From the NCBI GenBank assembly GCA_964247055.1, contig OZ176055.1, positions 4,092,001 through 4,156,000 of the forward strand: a stretch of DNA of 64,000 bases. The letters run 5' to 3'. Of the stretch, positions 26,101 to 37,763 are shown in pieces. The notes beneath the pieces are model-generated. The model had not been told where the DNA came from. It did not search any database and saw only the letters and a list, made by a program, of their open reading frames with translations. How positions within the stretch are numbered: position 1 is the stretch's first letter; every line of letters starts with the position of its first letter. The translations under genes were made by a program, and so were the position numbers. The DNA comes from Paragordius varius. Lineage: Eukaryota; Nematomorpha.

Positions 26101-27890
26101 AAACGCTTTAAAATATGATGCTGGAGGAAAATATTTGGTATAACACGGAAGGACAAAGTGAAGAACATCGATATTGCAAACAGAATCAACACACAAACAA
26201 CGCTACGTGGTAAAATAACCAAACAAAAATTTGGTTATTTTGGACCCATAATTCGACTTTAAAAAAATATAATGTTAGTAAAAGTAAATGTCAAGAGAGG
26301 AAGAGGCCGAAGGCGTATTTGTTGGATGGACAAAATTTTATTATTATCCAAAATATTTCTAGAAAAATTATCTCAAAAAGCTCATAACAGAACACAAAGA
26401 AAGTTCTCCTATAAAATGACTAAAAGTAGTTGATCGACTAGATGCTCTCATCAACAACATGGTGTCAGCAATGAAAAAACAAAATTTTCGAAATTTATAG
26501 AAAAAAAAAATATTTAATGTGTATAAAAGACCATAATTTGAATATATATGTTTTGTTAAAACGCATGATCCAATGCAAAAAACATTTTATGAATTTTTAA
26601 AAAATATATCCATAAAAACTTAATAGTGACCTAAGCAAATTTTTTTGGCCACTTATGACCTATAATACAAAATCGTGAATTGTCTTTCATACTCATATAC
26701 ATTTTCAGTGTGTTTGTAATGTAGAGTGAAAAGAAAATAAATATTGATACAAATCAAAAGGGTTAATTAATATGATTGAACACTTATAGTATTATAATAA
26801 AAACGAATAAATTTATGCAACTAAATTGGTTTTGTGGTAAGCTTTTAACTGAAATCAAGTGTTAAATTTATAAAAATACCTTCCAAAATCGCAAAGTTTG
26901 AGGACACTTGTTTCAGGATCCAATAATAAGTTTTGTGGTTTGATATCACGGTGGCAAATACATTTGAGATGAATGTAATTTAAGGCTCGAAACAATTGGT
27001 AAAGATATAACTATAAGCGAAAACCATTATTTTTTACAAAGATAAAAAATTATCATAAACTTACAATTGCAATAATAGTTAAAATTTTAAAACTTTAGGG
27101 CATAATTTTGAAATACGATATTAAATACCTTAACATATATTAGGGGTAATGATTGTTTTGACTTAGAGTAATGTCGAGCCACACGATATACAGTTTCAGG
27201 TACATATTCCAAAACAAGATTAAGAAAAACATCATCTTTCTGGATTGTTTTATTACAAATAAATTAACCAAATTAGAATTCATAGTTGATATATGATTAA
27301 TTTAAATATACGATATAGTAATTTATTTAGGTACCTTCTCGCCGGTGCAATAAAAATAATATCGGAGTCTAACAATGTTACAATGGTATAACAACATCAT
27401 AATCTGTAATTCTCGGTTCTATATAAAAAATATATCATTAAAAGAATATATAAAATACAACTTAACAAGTCCTCGCAATAATTGACCAGCAAAAGTTTTT
27501 CAAAAAATGTTTAAACAGAAAATAATAATAAAATGACTATATAAGCTTGCTTTATAATTAAAAATGACAAACCTTAAATCGTTTATCCTGAAGAACCTTT
27601 TTAATAGCCACCAATTCACCCGTATCTACAAGCTTTGCTTGGAAGACTACACCAAAACTACCATTACCAATAACCTTAGTATCTGTATAAGCAATTTGTC
27701 CTGAGTAATTTTTTTCATTGACTAATTCGGGAAATACATTATTTTCGGGCTCATTAAACTCTAGCGAATGAGCTAAAACAGTAGTAATTTTATTTCCACT
27801 AGATGCTCCGTTTACGGATGAAGTCCCGTGATTATTGTTTGTACTGTTGATATTTGATAAATTTGTTGAATTTTTTTGGTTGTTAGGCAT
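22741..27890 (-). CDS. GSK3: Glycogen synthase kinase-3 (shaggy)
   Basis: Ser/Thr kinase of the beta-catenin destruction complex, also acting on glycogen synthase, tau and many primed substrates. Eight exons on the minus strand: 27890-27573, 27418-27335, 27239-27129, 27010-26880, 24991-24885, 24174-23981, 23735-23549, 23045-22741; 478 aa, all phases agree. Visible: glycine loop GNGSFG, Lys97 in [13 protein letters not shown] with Asp193, DFG at Asp212, and the activation-loop tyrosine Tyr228 in [10 protein letters not shown]. The priming-phosphate pocket is kept (Arg in NRELQ, Arg in HRD, Lys in GSAK). The N-terminal tail (about 60 aa, Asn/Ser/Thr-rich) lacks the RPRTTSF motif with inhibitory Ser9. 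The C-tail has [16 protein letters not shown], matching ELSSNPPLATILIPPH. The αC-region RKLDH is MLLYH here. Head-to-head with DUOXA. Confidence 0.95.
25900..26430 (+). mobile_element. LINE reverse-transcriptase fragment in GSK3 intron
   Basis: Plus-strand translation gives [12 protein letters not shown], the conserved C-terminal reverse-transcriptase motif of non-LTR retrotransposons, followed by decayed sequence including KRGRGRR and CWMDKI, which fit the GRP...W tail. The frames are broken and both ends are unclear. It lies in the 1.9 kb intron between GSK3 exons 4 and 5. Confidence 0.7.
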
Positions 27891-28399
27891 AATAGAGCTG
27901 TTTCATCAAGAATTATTTAGTAATATTACGGTAAAGATATTAAACCTAATTAGATGAGATATAAAAATACCTTTAATATCATTTTAAAAGGGCAAAAAAT
28001 GCTATCAACAAATCAATAATTTTCCCTTATAATAATGACAATGATCAACTGTTTTTCATAAATGGATACAAACTGTAAAAAATTTATTGAAAGAATATTA
28101 AATTCTATTTTTTGCATAGAAAAATAAAATATATGTATAAAGTTAACTGGACCTAAAAATTATAGTTTTTTTGAAATATTTATAGTATTTTATTTTACCA
28201 GTTTAATTATATATGATCAGGCAAAAAAAAAATTTATACCTTTACTTTAACGATTAAATCAAAAAGAGATTATTAATTTAAAGGTTTTAAACAATATTTA
28301 TCTTGAATACAAATTTTAGTAAATTTCGAACAACATTTATAAATTAATTTCCAAAACTCTTATGTTAACAAATATGGGTTAGTTACATATGTCTTTCAA
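27891..28399. promoter_or_regulatory. Head-to-head GSK3/DUOXA intergenic region
   Basis: 509 bp separate the two divergent start codons, so both promoters and 5' UTRs must lie here unless untranslated exons exist elsewhere. The sequence is A+T-rich; no specific factor site could be supported. Confidence 0.5.
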
Positions 28400-31300
28400 A
28401 TGTTTCAAATTTTTCGAAATTTTGGTTATCCGACGTTATACGGGCCTATATCTTATGAATATGATCCTTTTTTATTCAATTTTGTATGGTTTTCTAATTC
28501 TATAATTATATCATTCTTGGTTATCTTAATTGGAGTTAGAGGGAAACAGGTTTCAAAAATTTAATTTTAGCGTATCCATACATTCTTTTATGGCTGTTTT
28601 TCATTGGCAATTGGGATCCTTATCATATGTAAGCACATATTATTGTTATAAAAAAATTAACACCTTTATACATTAAAAAAATGCTCGATTGCATATTGAA
28701 CGGTTCTCAATATGGTCATATTTATAAAATCATTATTTTTTCTAAATTATTAGTTTATTTGCGCATTACTCATAGGTACTTAAGTTATATTTTTCTTTTA
28801 GCTTAAGCAATAACTACAATTTATGATGTAGTACGATTTCCTTGAACTTGAAAAACATTTATAATTCAACGAAAGTTATAAAATAAGTTAAACACTTGTT
28901 AATATTATGCTAAATCAAGTGGAAATAGTTATGTCAAAAAACCTATATAGTTAAATATATGTTTATCTGGATTTAAGATTATTTTTTAGTATGTAAATTT
29001 CCTAAAATATAATAATTATCTATTTGATATGCTTATATAAGTAAAATTTTTTATATAAACATTTAAATTAGCCCGGATTGATTAATGTTGTCTGAAATTT
29101 TATTTTTACATAAATTAGATGTCTTTAAATTATAATTATATATATATATATATAAAACGATTTGTTGGTTTGGGACTCTTTTATCGGCCAAAATATAAGA
29201 TAAGATAAATTTGGTTACTAAATGACATTTCTATTTTTGAATGCATATAATATGGGCAATTAATTTCTAAATTTTTTCAAACATATATTTTAAGACAGAA
29301 TCCAAGGTTAATTTTAGCAAAATAAATAATTATGTGACACAAAATTAAATTGTATATTGCATTTTAAGGTATTTTTCAAACTTTTAAATGTGATACAAAG
29401 ATATTGACATTGACAATGAAATATATATGTTTTAACACGTAGTATCAAAAAAAGATCTCTTTTCAAAATTTAAACCTAAAAATATTAATTTAATTTAACA
29501 CGCTTTTTTTGTTCGTAACTATATAATGTTCTATTGTTATCGATACTTGCTCTTGTTATTGTTTGATCGAAAGATGGGTAATGCAATAATTAAAAATAAA
29601 CTGATAAAACATACAGATAACTCGCTTTGAATAAGTCGACAATTAAGTTATGTCATTAAATGTGATAACTAATGGTTTCAGTAAATATTTTTTGCATTCA
29701 GATTTAAAACTGTCACCGAAACTGCCGTTCATTTTTTACATGCTTTTAAATTATATTCAGAAATCTGGAATGAATGATAGATTTAATTTGGGTGTTACAC
29801 AAAATATATGACTTTTTACACCTTTTTGCGAATAGTCAAATATTTGGTTTGCGGGAATTTGGGGCGTTTATATGCAGTATTATAAAAAAATTATTTGGAT
29901 GTAAATAAAATTATAAGGTAGTTATTTCATTAATGGCAAATAAAATCATTGGTGTAGTCATACGTTTTTACTAGTTTTTTAATAAAATATGTAATTTATC
30001 AACTAATGATTCAAAATATTGTTGATCGGCTTCGATAGCCGCGCCAAAAAAACTGATTGTCATTTGAGGCATATCATTAGTCAACCAATTATCCAACGTC
30101 TTAGAATTTATTGAGGTGCTATCTGCGAACGTGTGCCCCCATCGCAATGTATTAGTCATTTAGGAAGGAAAGTTCAACGAATGATGAAAAATTTTTCATC
30201 GAACTCATTGCAAGGTTCTTTTCACTTTTGTTGTGTGAGACGGAGAAATACCGTGTAACAAAGTCACTTGGCCATGTCTTTCTCATTTTTCGGTTAATAT
30301 AAGGTTATAAATTATAATTTGTTAACGATAGCGTTATATATTTACGGTGTGCCGGGCTTATAGAGTTTACAACCAATACCGCTATGGACCCACCAGACAC
30401 CAAGCATGTCTTTTTGTCAAAGCGATTTGGCCTTGGTATTGATGAACCGGCTTGGAAGCCAATATTTTTTCCCGTCTTGGATTTATAAAATAAACTTCTA
30501 TTTCTCATCACCAGTCAAAATTCGAAGCAAAATTGATTTCTTTTCGTGACGCTGAAGCAGGATTTCACCAGTCACTTTAAAATTTATTGATCCTTTTCAT
30601 TGCTCGTAGACGTATGCTGATAGTTTTTACATGTACTTCTGTCTGCTGCTGAGTTTACTTGGTCATAAAATAACTCTTGCATCTGATAGGTTATGCGGTC
30701 TACTAGAGCGCCTACTATATTTCACATTTCTAAATTTTAACATTTTTGAAGCCATACTCACATATGTTTCTACCAGCAAACAATGAATTGTAACAGCCTT
30801 TTACTTTTGATCGTATGAGAAGAGTAATGCTTGCTGCAAATGTTCTTTAGGCACAAACCTAATGATTACTGATGATAAAAATAAGACGCTATCTTTGGTA
30901 AATCCAAATTTTGGGTGTTTGTAGTTTAATGTCAGATATACAAAATGGGCTGTGTGTCAAACTAATCGTCTGTCTACTTTTCGCTCACGTCCTCTTTTAG
31001 TTAAACGGTAATGACTTATGGTGCACTTGTTTTGTTAAACTTATACGATTTGTTTTATAGATCATATTAACAAACGTAAATAAATAAACAAGTTAGTAAT
31101 AGTAATGAAATAGTCATTTGATAGCATATTTAACTCTAATTAAGCAAAAATTAATCGTTTTATCATATTTTGTTTATACTTAGTAAAACAATTTGATTAT
31201 TATTTATGTTATTTAAAGTAAAACAATTTGATTATTTATGTTATTTTATTTATTTACGAAATACTAGCATTGATTTATCACCTTAAACGACTGTTTTATA

Positions 31301-34300
31301 GGCGGCCGATCAGTTATTATTTTTTGATTGGAAGTTAAGATTACTTGCATTTAACTGTAAATACTAACTTTTTATGAAACATCTATTAATTAAATTTGAT
31401 TTCACATATCAATCAGAAATATAATTTTATTGAATTTTAATATAATTGAATTTTCAATTTTTTGATATTATATTGGAAAAATTGACTCTTTTCATTGAAA
31501 TTATCATTAGTTTGCAATCATGCATATGAATGGGAAACAGGGTCAGTCATTATCACTAGTCATCAACTAAGTCGCAATAAAAACCATGCTGTAATTTCGC
31601 CTATAATTAACACAATTAATGTTTCAACGACGGACAGAAATTCGCAAAGGAGGCGCATTAATTGGCCGTTAAACCAAAGAGTTTCATTGCATATTGGATT
31701 ACGTGGGTTTAATATCACCTTACGTGAATTGGGTATGTTTTTTTATATAAAGCATAAGCGTGAACATATTGATGTGCTACATTACTTTAAAATGACTAAA
31801 ATTAATAAAATACGTTAGTGTATGTTAAATAATTTTGAAATAAGTTTAATACATTTTAAGTCTTAATTTTAATTTTTATATTTTAATACATAAATTTTGT
31901 TGCATTCCCGTTTCAAACAATTAATAATATTTTTGGTTGAAATATTCGATTTTTGAATCCAGTTATATTTTAAGGTTTTTAGTCACAATTTTTGAACATC
32001 GCATACTTATAAGTTGAGTAGGTTAAGTTTTAAATTAATAATAGGATATGCACTAGGGATAGACACTTATAGAGATTTGTTTTAATCTATTTAATTATTT
32101 ATTTACTGCATTTTTATTGCTTAACTAGCCCTTGAATGCTTTTATACTTATTAAGTCTCCATTTTAATTCTATTTTGTTGCAATCTTTAATTAGTAAGTG
32201 TGTCCAAAAATAATCAACTTTGTGTATATTATAAAAACACTAAATATTACTTAAACCAGTGGTTAAAAGGGGGCGCGAAAAAAATTGGAAAATATAATTA
32301 AAAAATAAAACTAGAAACAAATTTAAGGATTTCAGGTGCGAATTATCAAGATTTCTCACCGATATGGGAAAAATATTTTCAGAAAATGTAGATATAAGAA
32401 TTTCATTGATTGAGATTTTTATATATTATAATAAATTTTACATTTTTATTTTGGATTTTTTTGAGAGGGGGGGGGGGACGCTACAATTTTTATTTTCAAT
32501 TTTGTGGGGCGTGAACAAAAAATGGTTGGGAACCACTGGACTTAAACCATACGTCATTAACAATTAAAGCATTTCTGAAATAGTCTTCTTTTGGATGCAT
32601 GATTTATATAAAAGAGGTAATATACTATTTACAATTTATCACCCTTAAACAATAAAAATTCTCCCTAAAAATAAATTATGTGTTTTCGGGCTACTATAAC
32701 TCATTATTAATATGAAATATATCTTTATGGTTTACTTTATTATTTTTTCAGTGTTATTATAATTACAAACAAAATTTTATTTTTTATAAATATAAATATA
32801 TAGGTAATATTTAATTTTAAAAAACACCTATTTAATTTAGGGTGAATTCGAATTGTTCGAGGGTGAATTTGAATTGTTCCGGGGTGATTTTGAAGTGTAA
32901 ATGGTATATATGGTATTAGTGTCATTTATATAACGATTTTAATTCAGAGTTTTTTATTTAGAAAATGATGATGATAAATTAATATCACTGCCAAATAATG
33001 TAATTTATATGCAAAATAATTTTGCCAATTCTCACTTGCCAACAAATACTGCTAAATCAACCATTTTAAATAATACTGCCCAATCACGAAAGTCCCTATC
33101 TAACCATAAATCTCTCTTGAATTATAATGAAGCTTTCAGATGGGATTGGGAACAAGGTATAAAGTTTTTTCCTTAAAAATTGTAATAAAAAATGCTGTTT
33201 AATTTACGGTAAAATATGTCTAAATCACATTTATATATACCTGTTTAATCTTGGAATATATATCATATCTAGGTATTTTGGTTCACAATTCACCACTAGA
33301 AAGTAAATTATCCCGCACTTATTACAAAGGTCTTAAGCAAGGAATACCGCAACCAATTATTACAGTGGCTCAATACTTTTTATTAGATGGGGAGCTTATG
33401 AGGTGGGCCAGATACTATAGGATAGCTGGATATTATGGATTCATTCTTACCTGGTATACATTATATTTTGCTGTGTTTTTCTCAACTTTATGTAGATAGC
33501 CAAAAAAATTTGAGAAACCGTCTAGAAAGGCATTAGATATACTTAATAAAGTCCCATTGCTAACATTTTAGTGTTAAATTTAGGTTTTGATATATATCTA
33601 AAAAAGTTTATGCTCAATATACAATTATTAATCAACATTATATCTATATATTTTTATGAGCATTGAATTATGTATACTGCGGTGTTTACCATATATAGAA
33701 CGAAAAAAATTTCAAAATTACATAATAACGCATTTTATTGGTAAATTTTATAAAAATATTTTAAGGAAAATTAATTAATATTTATTTACATTAGTCCAAG
33801 AGATGCTTACAATAAGTGACACACACATATATATATATATATCATTTTTAATAATTTTTTTAATTGAAAACCTAAACCATAAAACTATATATCGATATGT
33901 AAGATAAAAATATATAACCCGAAGTTATTGATAATAACTAGTAACATAAATTATATTTTTCTAAGAAATGCTTACAGTGTAACATTAATTCGTGAAAGTT
34001 GATTTTATAGATAATTTTTTATTATATTTACACATAGTTTGTGATATTATGATAATTAATTTTTTTTATACCTTCGTATTATGTAATATCTTAAATTTTG
34101 AGATAATTGCAGCATTTGTCTTGGAATCAGTTGCAATACTTTGCTCATAAATATTATAATATATAATGATATATGTTTAATATTTGTGTCTTATATATTT
34201 TTTCATTTTACCATTTTTTTGATGATATAATAAACTCATTTAAAATTAATGTGGTCGTCATTTGCCCTATTTACAATTAAAAAGAAATTATACGGACAAA

Positions 34301-36961
34301 ACGTAAAATTATAAAAACAATTGTTTTTAAATAACCATAATTAAACTTGATTTTTTTAAAATAACTCCTTATTTTTAATTGCAAAATATGATATAGATGT
34401 AGCAACTCTTATATATTTTACGATTGTAATATATAGATAAAATCAATTAAAAAGTATGGCTGTTTTTCGAAAAAAATATTTGTCTTGATATTTTTACGTT
34501 TAGTCTGCATAATTTCAATGTTTACTGTAAAGGGACAAATATATATTGTTTTTTATCCAATTTTATTTTTAGGTTAGCTTTTCCATGTTGGATCCTGGCG
34601 AATTTCCTCATATACATTTGCATTAATTACAGTGGGATATGTTGGATGGCTTGTGGTTTAAGCTTGTTGGCCTGTGATGGAATATTTTGGTTTTATCGAA
34701 CGATGCATTACAAACCGCTCATTATACATATTGAGGGACAACTCATGACTCTGCATTTGGGATCTACGTTTTGGATTGTTTTTGTTACCGGTATATCTTT
34801 ATGACATAAACACATTTAATATCTTATTTTAAGGGGAATATTGTTTTATTATACCTTATTATGAATAGTTTTATTGCGACATGCCAGTTGTTTTATAAAC
34901 TCTTAGAACATTTTTGATTTCAACCTTTAAAGTTTTTCCTTTACCAAGAAACCTATTAAAATTTGCCCTAAATAAATACGTTGCTAGGCTGACCTATAAT
35001 TTGGGTAAAAAATTGGGTAAATTATCATCTTTTGTTTAATAATTTAAATCTGTTCTTTGAATTTTTTATCCTTTTTTAATTGCGTCTATTTTATTATATT
35101 TATAAATAAACCAAAATTAAATGGCTGTGTTTAGTTGTATATATATGTTCGAGCCTTAACTTATTATATGCCTTTTTACTTTCTAAAATAAAATATTAAT
35201 GAATAGGTATTGTGAGTTGTATGATTGGCCTAATCATAATTATTGCCGATTACAAATGTTACAATGAGTTGATGGCTTTTTTCGGAATCGATGTGTTGCA
35301 AGAATATGAAGATTATTACGCAGGTTTTTATACAAAATTTTTCTTCTCCTTCATTAAATGAGCGAAAACATGTGAATAAAACTTGCGTTCAAATTTCCTA
35401 AATATTTTATTAATGTTGTCGTTGATAATTAAATTACCTATGTTAAGTTTTAATAAAATACGAGTTAATTTTAGGTAATTTAGTATTATATTAAATAAAA
35501 GATGAATACCTTAAACGTATTTTTTTATAAAATGGGTTTAAAAATCCATTTCTAAAAAGAATCGAAAAACTGTCAACTTATTCGCACAAAAAAAAGTTTT
35601 AATGAGTTACGGTTCCACATCTCAATCAAACGCGATACCTTTTCAATTACTTAAAGCACTATTATTTCTATATAAGATTTTTAAAAATTTGCTGTGTTTG
35701 TTTTTCCTTTCATATATTTTACCATATATCCTAATAGATCCAAGCGAATTATTAGGCTCGAAATCCCCTTCGCAAAAACCAATTATTTCTGATTCCTCAG
35801 ATTTGGAAAAATCTGCTGAAACTAACACTTGTGTAATGGCTACACATGCAAGGAAATCGACACCTAAATTAGCAACGGAAAAATGCTCCGATATTATAGA
35901 CAGCACTATAACTAAGAACTCCCGTAGTCAAACTTTTACAAATATGTCCTGTTACCTACGTACAGACCTAATCAAAAGCTCAAACATTTGTGATAGTCAA
36001 AAAAATTCAGTATTAATCATTATATGTATATACAATTTTTTCGGTTTTTCGTGGGAACATTTATAAAAAAATTTATCTGGATTTTTTTACATTTGACAAA
36101 GTTTAGTCGTAGTGAACTTAAATTAATGTTTTAGTTTGATTTTTGCTCTCACAAAATATTTTGTCACAATTTAAATAAATGTTTTTTAGATTTTAAAAAT
36201 TTGAAAAAAATGATTATTATACATTCAGATACCTGTACTAAAGAGAAGAGGAACTTCGCATTCATTTCTTTATAGGAAGCAACGAAAAACGCCCATAAAT
36301 AGTAAAAATCCCAACACTATGTTAGAAAATGCTAAATCCCATATATTACCGACTCGATCAGTTCCACTTGATTTGGAATCAAACTATGATCATTTCAAAA
36401 CGGCTCAACATTTTAGTAAATATTTCCATATTTTACCTTAAAGATAAAAGCAGGGGACAAAACAAATTCAAAAGCATTATCCAACTGTTTTATAAATAAA
36501 AAATAGGTTAAATGAATTTATCGTCTTTATAATACAATATGTCGGCATTTCTTCATTTTTTATATATTTTATTTAAATTAAAGTTTTAATTAAACTAGCT
36601 CGTAATTTTTTTCTCCACATGTTTGTTAATGTTTCGCGGAATCATTCAGATTTTTATATTAACATATCGTTAAATTTTTGATAATAAATTAGAATCATTT
36701 GACAAATGTGAACCGGAACCAAAATTATTCAAACCCCAATAAAGAAAGAAATTAAGATTTGATCCATATATAAAAGTTTTTATATATAATTAATATTCAA
36801 AAACATCCCCATTTATAATTAATTTTTTATAATTTTTTAAAAAAAAATAATTCATTTTAGATTTCCAGAATAACAAATATTCTAAACCAATTTGTGATGA
36901 TTTGGTTTCCGATAATGCCAATCCTACTCTAAGTCCAATTAAAGAAAATTCTTATATTTAA
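28400..36961 (+). CDS. DUOXA: Dual oxidase maturation factor (DUOXA / NIP)
   Basis: Multi-pass ER membrane protein that escorts and activates dual oxidases, which make H2O2 at the cell surface. Ten exons: 28400-28549, 28571-28628, 31511-31732, 32962-33156, 33273-33453, 34573-34790, 35207-35323, 35738-36009, 36229-36415, 36861-36961; 566 aa, all phases agree. Recognised by the N-terminal NFGYPTLYG with SFLVILIGVRGKQ (first membrane segment), extracellular NHAYEW, HIGLRGFNITL (with the conserved Asn glycosylation site), NEAFRWDWEQ, YKGLKQGIPQPI and YRIAGYYGF, then three further hydrophobic segments. Human DUOXA1 is 343 aa; the excess is a Ser/Asn-rich cytoplasmic tail (exons 8-10) and an Asn-rich extracellular insert in exon 4. 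The first intron is only 21 nt. AATAAA lies 8 nt after the stop. Confidence 0.93.
28550..28570 (+). other. 21-nt intron in DUOXA
   Basis: gtttc...ttttag between CAG and CGT. Its length is a multiple of three but it contains in-frame TAA and TAG. The flanking peptides GVRGKQ and RIHTFFYG join into the conserved first and second membrane segments only if it is removed. Confidence 0.8.
29950..31000 (-). mobile_element. Mariner/Tc1 transposase remnant in DUOXA intron
   Basis: Minus-strand pieces resemble a mariner transposase in the expected order: KEHLQQALLFSYDQK (N-terminal helix-turn-helix region), LLQRHEKKSILLRILTGDEK (first catalytic Asp block), PRPNRFDKK, LLHGISPSHTTK (second Asp/Asn block) and a C-terminal piece ending near 29970. 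Frames are interrupted several times. Terminal inverted repeats were not identified, so the borders are approximate. It fills much of intron 2. Confidence 0.7.
32257..32538. mobile_element. hAT-type MITE with CAGTGGTT...AACCACTG ends
   Basis: Left end CAGTGGTTAAAAGGGGGCG and right end GGTTGGGAACCACTG are inverted repeats typical of hAT elements. ACTTAAAC precedes the left end and recurs one base beyond the right end, fitting an 8-bp target duplication. It has a G-run at about 32467-32477. It lies in DUOXA intron 3 and is non-coding. Confidence 0.75.
32623..32906. mobile_element. Palindromic MITE, family A copy 3
   Basis: Starts TACTATTTACAATTT (one change from the family end) and ends GTGTAAATGGTA, with subterminal GGGTGAATTTGAATTGTTC-type units and the shared core (AAATTATGTGTTTTCGGGCT). 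In DUOXA intron 3, just after the hAT MITE. Confidence 0.8.
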
Positions 36962-37763
36962 TAATAGCAATAAAACTTTTTTGAATCATATCATACATAA
37001 TATACTTATATCTCATATCACAGCCATTTTATTATTTTATTCTAATATTCTCATAATTATATATATAGTGTAATTTATATTACTATTGTTTATGGAAGTA
37101 TTAGGATATATTAGTCTATATATCCCCTATTATCTTATTACAATGCTCATTTTTCCTTATTTCAAAAATCAAAAATTCAAACATTTTCAAAATTCATTAT
37201 TTAATTATTTTTATAATAAATAATTTGAATTATTTATCTTGATAATCTATAATGGGAATTTTTAAGGAATACCGGTTTTAATAAAGAAAAGGCATTTATT
37301 TAATTATATTTTAAAAGCAAAATAAATTGCGCTATACTGCAGTTTAATTAGGTATATGTCCGTAGTTATTGACACAATAAAGGCAAAACAGAACCTTGCA
37401 TCTATGCATCGATTTATAGGACGCGTTCAATGTACTCACTCAACCCTATCAACCAAGAAGTCGGTTGATTAATGCTTATATGCAAAAATTAATTAAAGAT
37501 CTGATAAAAGAAAAAAATGCAAAAATAATAAAGTCCATATAACCAGATATAAATTTAGGTATTTAAAATTTATGATTTGAGCAAAAATGTACATAATACA
37601 TTGGTTAATTATATGTAAACCTGATGGTATAAACAAACCAAAAATTATCTTTGATATATATATATATATATATACAAAAAAGAAATAAATCGAAATTCGA
37701 AAATTCATTCATTCAATAAAATTAATTAATGGGAAAAATGTATTTTTTGACTATCACAAACGA
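36962..37763. other. Convergent DUOXA/ATIC 3' spacer
   Basis: 800 bp between two convergent stops; AATAAA for DUOXA at 36969. A short GC-richer patch (about 37370-37470) is unassigned. No gene is recognised. Confidence 0.55.
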
